In this document: one piece after another, positions 26,517 through 34,931 of the stretch | Numbering within the stretch: the first letter of the stretch is position 1 | Layout: each line of letters begins with the position of its first letter | Assembly: GCA_027491255.1 (NCBI GenBank) | Contig: JAIXWM010000161.1 | Location: 1-64,000 of the forward strand | Direction: 5' to 3' | Length of the DNA stretch: 64,000 nt | From: Rubrivivax sp. | GTDB taxonomy: Bacteria; Pseudomonadota; Gammaproteobacteria; Burkholderiales; Burkholderiaceae_C | Translations under genes and position numbers: made by a program | The notes under the pieces: model-generated | What the model was told of the DNA's origin: nothing | Database searches by the model: none | What the model saw: only the letters and a program-made list of their open reading frames with translations

Positions 26517-27356
26517 ATGGGCTGCAACGCGCACGAGTTCATGGACGAGGACAACCCCCGTGCTCAGGGCGAGGCCAACAAAAAGAAGGCACTCGTCTGG
26601 ACCTACAACTGGGGCTTCTCAACACCATCGATTCTCCAGTTGCTGCTCCAACATGCCGGGATGAGCTGGGCCAACGGTGCGGTGAAGCAAGGATGGATGC
26701 GCAAGACAGGCATGACATCGCGAGAGCGCGTTCGAGTGTTGACGCTGACCGAGAAGGGGCTCGCCTGGGTTGAACAGCGATCCGATCAGTTGCTGAAGTA
26801 CAGCGAACTCGATCCGCACAGGATTTCGCCCGTGACCATCTGGCACAACCTGCTGGCGCAGAAGCTGACCCTGCACGCTGCCCGCCGAGGGGAAATCAAG
26901 TCCTTCATGACGGAACGAGTGCTCGCCACCAAGAGCGCTCAAGGAACCAAGCAACCTGATGTTGTTTGGTTTAGCCGCAAAGGCGAACGCATCGCAGTCG
27001 AAGTCGAACTCACGGCAAAGTGGGATCGCAAACTCGATGACTTCGTCGGAAAGACGATCGCGGCACTCTCCGAAGGCGAGGATGGCCAGCGCCCGAGATT
27101 CGACCGATTCGAAATCCTGACCACGTCGAGAGCCATTGCAAGGCGCTACGGCGAAGCCTTCATGCCTGGCACCAGCTTGAGGGTGTGGCGCGATACAACC
27201 AAGGGAACAGCCACCCTGAGTCACCTGACCGAAGTGCCGGACTGGGTTCACCAGAAGGTTTCGTTCCGAATGATCTCGGACGATGGGCGAATCCTCACCG
27301 GTCCCGACGACACGGAGCCGAGCAGCGCCGATCGCGATGCGGCGGCAGCAGACTGA
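26517..27356 (+). CDS. Winged-helix protein with restriction-nuclease-like domain, mobile-element associated
   Basis: This 279-residue protein has an N-terminal winged-helix-like part (about 25-90; MTSRERVRVLTLTEKGLAWV) followed by a segment reading KQPDVVWFSRKGERIAVEVE, which has the D...ExE spacing of the PD-(D/E)XK nuclease fold. The combination resembles replication-relaxation or MobC-like plasmid proteins. The exact family is uncertain. It follows the palindromic region, on which it might act, and the downstream small genes run in the same direction. Confidence 0.45.
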   Translation: MGCNAHEFMDEDNPRAQGEANKKKALVWTYNWGFSTPSILQLLLQHAGMSWANGAVKQGWMRKTGMTSRERVRVLTLTEKGLAWVEQRSDQLLKYSELDPHRISPVTIWHNLLAQKLTLHAARRGEIKSFMTERVLATKSAQGTKQPDVVWFSRKGERIAVEVELTAKWDRKLDDFVGKTIAALSEGEDGQRPRFDRFEILTTSRAIARRYGEAFMPGTSLRVWRDTTKGTATLSHLTEVPDWVHQKVSFRMISDDGRILTGPDDTEPSSADRDAAAAD

Positions 27357-27459
27357 TGGCACACTCTGCAGCGCGAGCAGAAGAATCTGTCGACATCGCT
27401 TCCTTGTTGACCACCCACGGTGCATTCGCTCTGTGGGGGCGAGTCCATTGGAGCAAACC

Positions 27460-27783
27460 ATGTCGATCGATCGTCCTCCTGCCACCGTTTGGGTGGATCA
27501 GCGGCCCAACCTCGTGTCTGAGGCAGAAGGCCGCAAAACTCGTGCGGCAGGATCCGCGCGAACCCTATGGGCCGAGCGCCCCTTCGAAGTACGTGGCGGG
27601 CTGTGCGTAGCCGTGGCGCTTCGGGGAGGTTCGCTCCTCGTGGGCTTCCGTGCAACGGCAACGCCAAGCAAGCTGGAGTGGCTTCCTGCCGCACGAGTAC
27701 TGTCTGACTCCGACGCTGCACGGTGGGCCAGAACTCGTTTCAACGCAACGTCAAATTCTCAACATCAAGGAGACCGGCCGTGA
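27460..27783 (+). CDS. Small unrecognised protein
   Basis: ATG 27460 is preceded by GGAG at the right distance and gives 107 residues, basic and mixed in structure (ERPFEVRGGLCVAVALRGG). The stop overlaps the GTG start of the following gene. No family is recognised; the overlap and the ribosome binding site are the reasons to call it. Confidence 0.45.
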   Translation: MSIDRPPATVWVDQRPNLVSEAEGRKTRAAGSARTLWAERPFEVRGGLCVAVALRGGSLLVGFRATATPSKLEWLPAARVLSDSDAARWARTRFNATSNSQHQGDRP

Positions 27784-28019
27784 AGAACAAGAAGACGCGC
27801 CTCGAACTGCTGGCCGAGTTCTCAGCTCGGATGCAACTGACCCCCGACCTGTTCGACGAAGCCTGCCGAAGGGCGGCCGAGAAGATCCCAGAACTCGACC
27901 GCGACAAGCTGGCCAGCTTGGCAGGGCCCGTGCACCATCGCCCTGGAGAGATCGACCTCATCATGAAGATCTTCCCGCCGGACGGACCACAAACGATGGA
28001 CGGCTCCAAGGGGGAATAG
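27780..28019 (+). CDS. Small helical protein, GTG start
   Basis: GTG 27780 has an excellent AAGGAG 8 bp upstream and overlaps the previous stop as GTGA. The 79-residue product is helical (LELLAEFSARMQLTPDLFDE) and acidic in the middle. I do not recognise it. It closes a three-gene run that starts with the winged-helix/nuclease-like gene. Confidence 0.5.
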   Translation: MKNKKTRLELLAEFSARMQLTPDLFDEACRRAAEKIPELDRDKLASLAGPVHHRPGEIDLIMKIFPPDGPQTMDGSKGE

Positions 28020-28174
28020 CAGAGCACTCGCCTGCCACACCCTGAAGGAGGTAAGGCAGGTTCGTGGCAGGCACGGGGCCGCTTGGAACTGCGCGCCATC
28101 GTGCCTATGCCCCGAGTAGTGCAAGCAGGCCGATTCGAGCGTCAACTCTGAGTGCAACAGCTTGCGGGGCAACG

Positions 28175-29047
28175 TCACTCGATTTTGTAGGTGCCAGCTG
28201 GCGTTCGCCCCCGGAAGGGCTCCAGCTGATTGCGGGGGACGTACCACGTCGCCTGGGCCCCAATCGTCAGGTTGTCGAACTGCACAAAGACCACCTCGGC
28301 ATCGACCCGCACGACCATCCCGACGACATCGCCCGAGATCCCGGGCGGAGCTGTCCAGCGGAAGCGATCGCCAGGCTTGAGGTTCGCCTGAAACTGGGCG
28401 ACACGCGCAGGCCACTCGGCCGCGTCGCGTTGCTCGGCGGCCTGTTGCCTGAGGGCCGCCTCGCGCCGCTGACGCTCGGCCGCTTGTTCACGCTCTCTTA
28501 GGAAAGCAGCAATTCGTTCACGTTCTCGTGCCGAAGCTTGTTCGTCTCGCAGCTTTGCGTCGAACTCGTCGGCGGTCATGAGCTGGGCGTTTGTCTGCAG
28601 CCGAAGGTAGGACAACGGCGCTGCACCAGGCACCCCTTCGCCGGACACCAGGCGCATCTCGGGGTACGTCAGGTCCAGCACCCACAGAGGGCGCCCTTGC
28701 TTCAGGCAGACCATGCGAGTCGGGACATGCGCCGCGTTCGGTGCCTCCTTGGTCTGGGGAAACTGAGGCTCGCCGCCTCCCGCGGCGCAGTGGGCCTGGG
28801 CCGGTGCCAGAGCGACCAGAAGGCCCTTCGGGATTCTTTGCGATGTCACCAGCGCACCCGACATTGCCGGTACCAAAACCCGCCCGTCCTGTTCGAGAAG
28901 GAACACCCTTGCATGCAGATTCCTGGCGAATTCCTGGATCGAGTCACCGCCAGCAACCTTCGGGTTCATCGAGCAGCCGCCCAACATAACAGCCGCCATG
29001 GTGGCCAGCAACGGCCAGCGGCCTGACGAGAAAAGTTTGTGCTTCAT
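28175..29047 (-). CDS. Putative lipoprotein with coiled coil
   Basis: This 290-residue protein has a signal peptide with lipobox MLGGC (C25). A mixed domain follows to about 150, then a long charged coiled coil at about 160-215 (REREQAAERQRREAALRQQA) and a C-terminal beta domain with KPGDRFRW and GDVVGMVVRVD, which reads like a small SH3-type barrel. It should be anchored in the outer membrane or inner membrane leaflet facing the periplasm. The family is unknown to me; similar cargo lipoproteins are common on integrative elements. Confidence 0.55.
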   Translation of the reverse strand: MKHKLFSSGRWPLLATMAAVMLGGCSMNPKVAGGDSIQEFARNLHARVFLLEQDGRVLVPAMSGALVTSQRIPKGLLVALAPAQAHCAAGGGEPQFPQTKEAPNAAHVPTRMVCLKQGRPLWVLDLTYPEMRLVSGEGVPGAAPLSYLRLQTNAQLMTADEFDAKLRDEQASARERERIAAFLREREQAAERQRREAALRQQAAEQRDAAEWPARVAQFQANLKPGDRFRWTAPPGISGDVVGMVVRVDAEVVFVQFDNLTIGAQATWYVPRNQLEPFRGRTPAGTYKIE

Positions 29048-29144
29048 GCTTTGATTGCTGCCCAGAAGTGCGGCGAGCCAAGGCCATCAGAAACTGAGTT
29101 TGAAAACCCTGCACTGTTCTCCCGCTTGTTGGCGGACGCTGCTC

Positions 29145-29597
29145 TCAGTCCCAGAGATCGTGGTCACAGCCAGATATGCCGAAGGCGTTGCCGTGCAGGT
29201 CCATGTCGCCGTTCATGGGCGTACCGTCCAGGTTGATGAGTGGCTCGTCCTCTGCCCATTCGATTCCAGAGTCGTCGTTGCCGAAGAGACGGCTTGAGGC
29301 TCCTCTGGAGGAGTCGTCGAACTCGTAGTGGTCAACCTCCAGGACAGCGCCATGATCGATGCTCAGGGGGGAAGCGTGTGCTGCGTGGTCAGAGGGAAAG
29401 CCGGCAGCCCAAGGGAAGGCCAGATCCTCAGTGATGTGCAACGCGGTCCAGTTTTGCGGCGGTCGTGGATCAGCAGGAGCCTGATCGGCTTGCCCGCTGC
29501 CTGCAGCGCGCGAGGGAGCGGTTGCCACAAGAACCAGGATGCCCGCACAGAGCGCGACCTTCATCAGGCCGTGAAGCAGAAGCAAAAGTTCATCCAT
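29145..29597 (-). CDS. Small secreted protein with acidic C-terminus
   Basis: ATG 29597 gives 150 residues with a signal peptide (LMKVALCAGILVLVATAPSRA); the in-frame extension upstream looks non-coding and runs under the XRE gene. The C-terminal half is acidic and ends with DEPLINLDGTPMNGDMDLHG, a phrase with a conserved feel typical of small proteins carried on conjugative elements. I cannot name a family. It is divergent from the XRE regulator with an A/T-rich spacer of 59 bp. Confidence 0.5.
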   Translation of the reverse strand: MDELLLLLHGLMKVALCAGILVLVATAPSRAAGSGQADQAPADPRPPQNWTALHITEDLAFPWAAGFPSDHAAHASPLSIDHGAVLEVDHYEFDDSSRGASSRLFGNDDSGIEWAEDEPLINLDGTPMNGDMDLHGNAFGISGCDHDLWD

Positions 29598-29656
29598 GAC
29601 ACGATGAGTTATCTTTAACGTGGTTTTTATTATGAGTCCGCAAGACGCTCCTGTCC

Positions 29657-29956
29657 ATGCAAGAGCGCGTGTTGCGGCGAGGCCGCCCGTCCGGTTCGAA
29701 AACCGCCGACCCCATCGTCGCGGCTGCCTTTGGCAGCGCGATTCGTAATGCCAGAACGAGCCGCGGGATCGCCCAGGAAGCCCTCGCACATCTCTCGGGG
29801 ATCGAGAGAAGTCACATGGGAAAAATCGAACGAGGCGAGCACATGCCGACCCTCAGCGCTGTGTTCAAGCTGTCGAAGGGCCTGGGAATGAGCGCCGCAG
29901 CGCTCATCCAGGAAACGGCTGAGCTACTACCCGCCGACTACGTGAACAAGGACTGA
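29657..29956 (+). CDS. XRE family transcriptional regulator
   Basis: This 99-residue protein has a single helix-turn-helix of the Cro/CI type (about 25-85; RTSRGIAQEALAHLSGIERSH then MGKIERGEHMPTLSAVFKL). The N-terminus is basic. It is divergent from the small secreted protein and probably controls that promoter or element functions. No partner toxin is next to it. Confidence 0.8.
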   Translation: MQERVLRRGRPSGSKTADPIVAAAFGSAIRNARTSRGIAQEALAHLSGIERSHMGKIERGEHMPTLSAVFKLSKGLGMSAAALIQETAELLPADYVNKD

Positions 29957-30330
29957 AGCGCCAGCTCGCAGATGTCGGGGTGTCCTAGCGACGGAGTCAA
30001 AGCACCACCGCTTCGGGGCTCGTTGATTTCCACCCAAACTCAGTTTCGAAGACCCCACTTTTGCTCACCGGGGCGGCACAGGCTGTGGATTTGTGGACGA
30101 TGCGCTGCGCGCAACGGCCGGCTTGCCGTGGACAACGCTTCGCGTTGCCCACCGCGCCGGCCTTCGACCACAAGCTCCACAGCCTGCCACTACCAAGAAT
30201 GGAGCTTCCGCGATTGAGGAACCAATCCAAGCGGAGCGCGCCGAGGAACCCCTTGATTGCTACAGCCCGGACGGATCTCCGCCCGATGGCTTCGCCAGGA
30301 CTATGTAAGGCGGGTGAAGCCGACCAGGCT
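29957..30330. other. Non-coding region with a large interrupted dyad, candidate replication site
   Basis: No gene is supported in these 374 bp. An inverted repeat CAGGCTGTGGA / TCCACAGCCTG (11 bp arms, about 30076 and 30176) encloses about 90 bp that contain TGTGGA and GTGGACAA words close to DnaA-box-like sequences, and an inner CAACGC-TTC-GCGTTG hairpin. It lies just past the stop of the primase gene. An origin or a termination structure are both possible. Confidence 0.4.
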
Positions 30331-31623
30331 TCAGCTGGTATTTGCAGATCGAAGCCAGTCAGCAACGGTCGATCGAGGCACTGCAAGCATGCTTGCAATG
30401 GTTCGGGGAGAGTGGCCTTCCAGCGACAGTAACCGGGCACGAGTACGAGTTTCTTGAGGCGCGTGGCTTGAACGGTGGCGGCCTTCGGCGACCCGATCAC
30501 GTGCACCCTCCCGCTCCGACCGACGACGGTCGTGTTCCATCTTCGACATGATCGCGGTCAGGTTCTGTTCGAGTGCCGGCGGGATCAGATCCGCAAGCCA
30601 GTCGTAGAGCGTCGCCCGCTTGAAGTGATACCGAGGATCTCTCGGCGTACCACGCCACACGTCGCGCTCACCATCAGAAGCTCGGACTGCTCTGCCTCGT
30701 ACAGAGCTGGTGTAGCTCAGCACCTCGGCCTCCGACAGCGTCGGCGCAACGCGCCTGGCAACGCTCACCACCTCGGCATCCAGGGCATCGCCGGTCGTGA
30801 ACCAGGAGAGAGCCACGGCCAACAAGAAGACCATCCGATCGCGATGACCTTCTGCGACGCCCTTGGGCCAGTGATACTCAATGATCAAGTACAGGTCCTT
30901 GTAGACCGCCATCCACCAATCGAAGATCGAGCGCCTTCCTGACGACGCCGCACTCCTGCGCGAACCGTTTTTCCTTGCGCGCATCGCGCGGATGTCGCGA
31001 ACCTCTGCCCTGGAGCGCGGAAGGATCTCGGCCGCCAGCCAATCGAAGTCGTACGAGGCAGTGGACAAGAGAATGCCAGTGACCGTCCGGCAGGTCTCGG
31101 GCGCTCGCGCATTGACCGAGCCGATGGCGCGCAAAAGTCTTGTGCAGTCAACTGCCGCTGGATCCCCCTGCAATAGGCGTTGCAACTGTCGCTGGCACGC
31201 TTGCCAGCGCGGCAGTGCAGCCGCCGGCGTCGGGTTGATGATCCAGTAGAAGTGCAGGCCGCGGCCACTGAAGACAATCAGGCTTGGCTCGGGAACTCCG
31301 GACCTTGCTATTTCCGCGAGCCTGTCGTCCATGAGAGCTGAGAGATTGACCTCTTCCTGGTGGGAATCTACGTCCACATATAGGGCATTGAGAGAGGCGA
31401 GATGCCTCACCTGGCGACGGCCGAAGAACTGGTTTACGCTGAAGAAGACGTTCTCGGCCTTGACCTCCTGTGCCAGCAAATTGATGGCGTCGCTTGCCCG
31501 CCGTGTGCGCCAGCGCGGCTCGCGGTCAGGTGTCCAGATGACGACCTGTCGATTCGCATTTCGGTGAACGAGGGCTGCATGCCGGTCCGGCTGCAGCACC
31601 GTCGCTGCTGCTACGCCTTTCAA
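30331..31623 (-). CDS. RepB-type archaeo-eukaryotic primase of a mobile element
   Basis: This 430-residue protein has an N-terminal primase domain of the RepB/AEP type: NALYVDVDSH (about 80-89) provides the metal-binding acidic pair, SGRGLHFYWIINP (about 120-132) the conserved His strand, and AVDCTRLLRAIGSVNARAP a later motif. A helical middle region (IFDWWMAVYKDLY) follows, and the C-terminus is a helix-turn-helix HSPRTIASMLAVPRSTVADW. Such proteins prime plasmid or ICE replication. Together with the ParB-like gene and the palindromic regions it indicates that the element replicates or once did. Confidence 0.7.
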   Translation of the reverse strand: MKGVAAATVLQPDRHAALVHRNANRQVVIWTPDREPRWRTRRASDAINLLAQEVKAENVFFSVNQFFGRRQVRHLASLNALYVDVDSHQEEVNLSALMDDRLAEIARSGVPEPSLIVFSGRGLHFYWIINPTPAAALPRWQACQRQLQRLLQGDPAAVDCTRLLRAIGSVNARAPETCRTVTGILLSTASYDFDWLAAEILPRSRAEVRDIRAMRARKNGSRRSAASSGRRSIFDWWMAVYKDLYLIIEYHWPKGVAEGHRDRMVFLLAVALSWFTTGDALDAEVVSVARRVAPTLSEAEVLSYTSSVRGRAVRASDGERDVWRGTPRDPRYHFKRATLYDWLADLIPPALEQNLTAIMSKMEHDRRRSEREGARDRVAEGRHRSSHAPQETRTRARLLSLEGHSPRTIASMLAVPRSTVADWLRSANTS

Positions 31624-31631
31624 GCACGCTC

Positions 31632-31952
31632 CTAGCGCGTAGCCGCAGCACCCGAGTTACTCGACCGAGGCCTTCCGGTGCGCCTTTCCGCAGGCGAAGC
31701 CGCCGACGGCGATGTACCTACTGCGGCTCGATCCTGTACCCATCGACGGCAGGTGCCCAGATGCCAAACTCGTTTCCTGCCAAATCCCTGCATGCCAGGC
31801 GGGAGCGCAGACGGATTGATGTAGAGGTGCCGGTAGACCATGCCCACTGTCGTGTACAGGAGCGCGGCCAGCTCCGCCGCACCGATGAGCTGGTCGTCGG
31901 AGTAGTCGTTCAAGTTCTTCCGGATTTTTTCGAGATCGACGTTCTTGGTCAT
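31632..31952 (-). CDS. Small DNA-binding protein, AlpA/excisionase-like
   Basis: From ATG 31952 the product is 106 residues: helices with LIGAAELAALLYTTVGMVYRHL, the layout of a winged helix as in AlpA or MerR-like excisionases, then a short basic tail. Two upstream in-frame ATGs (31964, 31979) are possible. It ends 8 bp before the primase start, so the two are co-transcribed. A role as regulator or directionality factor is likely but not proven. Confidence 0.5.
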   Translation of the reverse strand: MTKNVDLEKIRKNLNDYSDDQLIGAAELAALLYTTVGMVYRHLYINPSALPPGMQGFGRKRVWHLGTCRRWVQDRAAVGTSPSAASPAERRTGRPRSSNSGAAATR

Positions 31953-32105
31953 CTGTACCACCATTGATTGAGATGGCACCCAGCGTATTCAGCTTGATCT
32001 GAGACGTCGAAGACCCGTAATAGTCGGTTTTTGGTTGCAGTCCTGGGAGTACGGCCGACCGCGTTTTGGCCAAGGTGAGCCTCGCAGCTCCAATCGCGCA
32101 GTTCC

Positions 32106-32120
32106 CGTTACGCCGTAACG
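32106..32120. promoter_or_regulatory. Perfect 15-bp palindrome, candidate operator
   Basis: CGTTACGCCGTAACG is a perfect palindrome around a central C. It lies in the 262-bp divergent region between the small DNA-binding protein gene and the plus-strand orphan gene, a good position for autoregulation. A TATAGA-like -10 lies about 40 bp to its right. Confidence 0.4.
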
Positions 32121-32214
32121 ACAGCAATCCAGAAAAGTGAGTTCGTCGGAGCGGCTGTTATAGACCAAGAAGCAATAGACTTGGATCGAAGCAGATCACT
32201 AGTGCGAAGACCCA

Positions 32215-33513
32215 ATGTCAAACGTTGCTCGCTCCCAGGATGTGAAGGAAGGCAAGGAGGCCGCCTCTCGAACCGTTTCGACGTTGCTGCTGCAGCGACA
32301 TGCTCCCTGTCCGTCGAAAGGCGAGGCTGGCCAAGATTTGCAGGATCTCTACAAGGTCCCCAGGAAGGACGTGAGTTCCGGTGTTGGAGCCTATTGGCTC
32401 AACATGATTCGCGGAGACAAGGTGCAGTGCGACATGACCCTTGCGGGAGTCGCTCACGCAGCCGTCCTTGGCGGGCAGATCACTCACAATGACTACCCCC
32501 TACTGAAACTGTTTCCAGGCGGTGTTCGCCTTCTCCAGATGATCGGCCACTTGCTGATCGAGTCGCACGCGGGCATCGCTGTGGATCAACAGAAGGTGGC
32601 GCAGAGTCTCACTGCTTGGTATCGGGCGCTTGGCCAATGTGAAGCTCGTCGATCTGAGGAACGACGGGACCTCTGGATAAGGCGTGCGTCGGCTAGAGAA
32701 GTCACGGACTCGGCGCTGGAGTTGGTGTCCGAATGTCTACGTGCTCCCGAGATGAGCGAGCTCCTTCAGATGCAAGGCGTTGCCAAGGAGAAGTGCCGTC
32801 GAGACGTCGGAACAGGCGCAGCCGAAGACCCACTCAGCCAATGTGCTGGGGTGCTCAGGGCCCGCCGGGAGGCTCTCGCTGTCGTCCTGAAGCGCCTCGC
32901 GAAGGCGCTGCACCAAGAGAGGCGATCGGCCGGCTCGATAGACGTGGCGGGCGTGGAGCAGCAAAATTCAAGTGTCGCTGCGAGCCTCGTCACGATCAAG
33001 ATTCACGAGTCACTGCTCGCGGATCTAAGGAATATCAATAAGTATGTGGGCTTCGTTCTGCGGGCCTTTGACCGGCTCAAGCGCGAAGCGAAGGCGAGCA
33101 AGTGCTTTGATCTTCAGTGCATGTCCATGGAGCACTACCTCAGGACGGTTGACAAAGCCAAGGACGCCGGTCCCGACGCGCCGTCAGCGAATCCGCTCGA
33201 GCTCCTTCGTGAGGCGATCGCCGCTGTCAGAGAGTGTCTTTCAGTCTCACTGTTCGAAGAGAAGTACTCTGCTGGATTTGCAGATCTCCCAAGCATCAAG
33301 CCGCAAGGCCCCAATGTTGCCGCCAGCCTCGACTTCATGCACCAGCAGCTGCTGGACATCATCGCCGTCGAGTGGGAGGACGACCCTGAGCATGGTGAAA
33401 TTGTTGTCGAGGACTTGGGCGACTGCTTCGAGATTCAGCCGGAGGAGTCCGAACCCAAGCTACTTGTTTGGGTAAGGCGGACGGAGGCGTTGTCCGGCGC
33501 AGAGGCCCTGTAG
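32215..33513 (+). CDS. Unrecognised 432-residue helical protein with internal duplication
   Basis: I do not recognise this protein. It is predominantly helical and soluble. Residues about 217-271 (RREALAVVLKRLAKALHQER... NSSVAASL... ESLLADL) and about 331-387 (LREAIAAVRECLSVSLFEEK... GPNVAASL... QQLLDII) are clearly related: both have REA, an SAG at the same offset, V-A-A-S-L, and a closing LL. The unit is about 55 residues. Base composition is lower in GC than the metal or catabolic genes. It is the last gene before the tRNA-Asn 3' end, a position where cargo often lies. Confidence 0.6.
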   Translation: MSNVARSQDVKEGKEAASRTVSTLLLQRHAPCPSKGEAGQDLQDLYKVPRKDVSSGVGAYWLNMIRGDKVQCDMTLAGVAHAAVLGGQITHNDYPLLKLFPGGVRLLQMIGHLLIESHAGIAVDQQKVAQSLTAWYRALGQCEARRSEERRDLWIRRASAREVTDSALELVSECLRAPEMSELLQMQGVAKEKCRRDVGTGAAEDPLSQCAGVLRARREALAVVLKRLAKALHQERRSAGSIDVAGVEQQNSSVAASLVTIKIHESLLADLRNINKYVGFVLRAFDRLKREAKASKCFDLQCMSMEHYLRTVDKAKDAGPDAPSANPLELLREAIAAVRECLSVSLFEEKYSAGFADLPSIKPQGPNVAASLDFMHQQLLDIIAVEWEDDPEHGEIVVEDLGDCFEIQPEESEPKLLVWVRRTEALSGAEAL

Positions 33514-33666
33514 AGGTGCTGGGCGCCTAGGTCGACGACTGCCACGTTTCTGCCACAGAGCCCACTACAATTCAGTCGCTGCCAGTCAGCTGCAATCAAG
33601 ACGGAATCGCAATCGAATCAACCACTTAGCGTTCGTCACCAGTCAGAAGCAAGCCTTCTTTTTCGG

Positions 33667-33711
33667 CTGTTAATCCGTAGGTCCCTGGTTCGAGCCCAGG
33701 TCGGGGAGCCA
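33667..33711 (+). other. 3' half of tRNA-Asn (GTT), integration attachment site
   Basis: Starting in the anticodon loop (CTGTTAATCCG, anticodon GTT at 33669-33671) the sequence matches the 3' half of a bacterial tRNA-Asn through the T-arm (CCTGGTTCGAGCCCAGG) to an encoded CCA. The 5' half (acceptor, D-arm) is absent, so this is not a functional tRNA. It is the displaced 3' end typical of an att site left by an integrase that recombines in the anticodon loop. Confidence 0.85.
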
Positions 33712-33727
33712 ACAGAAACAAGCACTT

Positions 33728-33750
33728 AGCCCACCCTCACCGGGTGGGCT
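33728..33750 (+). terminator. Rho-independent terminator of the tRNA-Asn copy
   Basis: AGCCCACCC pairs with GGGTGGGCT (9 bp, loop TCACC), followed by TTTGTTGCTT. This terminator travels with the tRNA 3' end: the same hairpin recurs at 35858-35880 and, degraded, at 39664-39684. Confidence 0.8.
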
Positions 33751-34006
33751 TTGTTGCTTCTGGGGATCATGTAGCCACCATGTAGCCAACCGAACACTGT
33801 TTTCGGTAGCTGTCTCCACGTTGTGGCCCGCCACGTTGACCCCGCAAACCCGACTCGGGCAGTCGGCTGTCGAGAGTGACCACCGCTGCTTGCAGAAAGT
33901 CTCGCGGGGGGCCTCGCTGCAGAGTCGATTCCGGGACGAAGCTCTGTTACGCCGTGAACAGGACATCCTCCACCCACGTCTCATGGCGGGATCAGAGATG
34001 GGGCGG

Positions 34007-34201
34007 TCAGTACCCCATTAGCATTTTCAAGATGAACTCCCTCGTCAACTCGTTGACGCAGAACAGTTCGATAACGCGAGGCGTGACAGGCGGCACCTCG
34101 TGTTGCATGGCCTCGCTGACATCCACGCCGGGTGGCCCCACATCCGGATCGTGTCCCATCGCGTGGTGTAACTCCACAGCCCGGCCAGGCCTTGCGGCCA
34201 C
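34007..34201 (-). CDS. Doubtful small protein or gene remnant
   Basis: A 64-residue frame with a GTG start ends NELTREFILKMLMGY. The N-terminal part overlaps another frame that begins with a better ATG (MNFSVDIGG, near 34222), so a single frameshift could have split one longer gene. Only the C-terminal 25 residues look protein-like. It lies between the tRNA 3' end and the HigA-like gene. Confidence 0.2.
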   Translation of the reverse strand: MAARPGRAVELHHAMGHDPDVGPPGVDVSEAMQHEVPPVTPRVIELFCVNELTREFILKMLMGY

Positions 34202-34279
34202 CGATATCGACCGAGAAATTCATGTGATCACCTCGAAAGCGCGAGTGCTGGATGGAGCAGCCCGGCACTGTGCCGATCG

Positions 34280-34579
34280 TCAGGAGTGCTGCGGCGTGAC
34301 AGTCAGCCGAAGGCCCACGGCGTGGAGCACGCGGGTCAACGTAGCCAGCGTCGGGTTCCCTTCTTCAGCTAAGGACTTGAACAAGGTCTTCTCGCCCAGC
34401 TCGGCGCGCCGGGCAACCTCGGCCATGCCGTGGGCGCTGGCCACCTGTCGCAGCGCCAGCAGCAGCGCAGCCCGATCACCCGTCTCGAGCACCGCATCGA
34501 TGTACGCCGCGGCCTCGGCAGGGTCCTGCAGCGATTGCAGCAGGGAGTCTTCGTAGCTCTTGTCGCGGGGTGTGGTCAT
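34280..34579 (-). CDS. HigA-type antitoxin (COG3636, putative addiction module antidote)
   Basis: ATG 34579 gives 99 residues with the antidote pattern AAAYIDAVLETGDRAALLLALRQVASAHGMAEVARRAEL, a helix-turn-helix, and TLTRVLHAVGLRLTV at the end. The start overlaps the toxin stop by 4 bp. In this family the toxin gene comes first, as here. It should neutralise the RelE/HigB-type toxin and repress the operon by binding the dyad at 34912-34931. Confidence 0.85.
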   Translation of the reverse strand: MTTPRDKSYEDSLLQSLQDPAEAAAYIDAVLETGDRAALLLALRQVASAHGMAEVARRAELGEKTLFKSLAEEGNPTLATLTRVLHAVGLRLTVTPQHS

Positions 34580-34899
34580 GGTCGGCCTCTGCGCTTCCAG
34601 TCTTCGAGAAATTCCACGGCCTGCCGAATGGTGCGATCCTGGTCCGCCTTGTCGCTGGCGCACAGCAGCAGCACCATCACTGCGCCCTGGCGGCTCAGAT
34701 ACACGCGGTAGCCCGGCCCGTGGTCTATTCGCAACTCCTGTACCCCGTCGCGCAGGGACTTGCAGTCGCCGAGATTGCCGGCCTGCACGCGGACCAATCG
34801 GGCGCGGATGCGAGCACGGCCGGTCACGTCGCGCAAGGCTGCGAGCCACTCCTCGAACGGCGCACGGCCATCCACGGTGAGGTAGGTGCGGAGTTCCAT
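34576..34899 (-). CDS. RelE/ParE-superfamily toxin (HigB/phage Gp49-like)
   Basis: This 107-residue protein has the Gp49-like HigB pattern: FEEWLAALRDVTGRARIRARLVRVQAGNLGD, GVQELRIDHGPGYRVY and a C-terminal helix FLEDWKRRGRP. Toxins of this family cut mRNA at the ribosome. It precedes the antitoxin gene with a 4-bp overlap. The pair sits between the tRNA-Asn 3' end and the integrase remnant and could stabilise the element. Confidence 0.85.
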   Translation of the reverse strand: MELRTYLTVDGRAPFEEWLAALRDVTGRARIRARLVRVQAGNLGDCKSLRDGVQELRIDHGPGYRVYLSRQGAVMVLLLCASDKADQDRTIRQAVEFLEDWKRRGRP

Positions 34900-34911
34900 G
34901 ATGGTATTCCA

Positions 34912-34931
34912 AAAGATACCACTTGTGTTTC
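34912..34931. promoter_or_regulatory. Dyad upstream of the HigB-HigA pair, candidate operator
   Basis: TGGTAT and ATACCA form 6-bp arms around TCCAAAAG. The dyad lies 12 bp before the toxin ATG, covering the likely core promoter, and overlaps the stop of the integrase remnant. Autoregulation by the antitoxin is the usual arrangement. Confidence 0.6.

Noticed and set aside
25844..26773. Open frames through the palindrome-rich region
   Set aside because: They are GC-rich by-products of the hairpins, Arg/Pro/Ala-rich, and present in several frames on both strands.
33667..33711. A functional tRNA-Asn gene
   Set aside because: Only the 3' half is present; the bases before the anticodon loop do not form the D-arm or the 5' acceptor strand.
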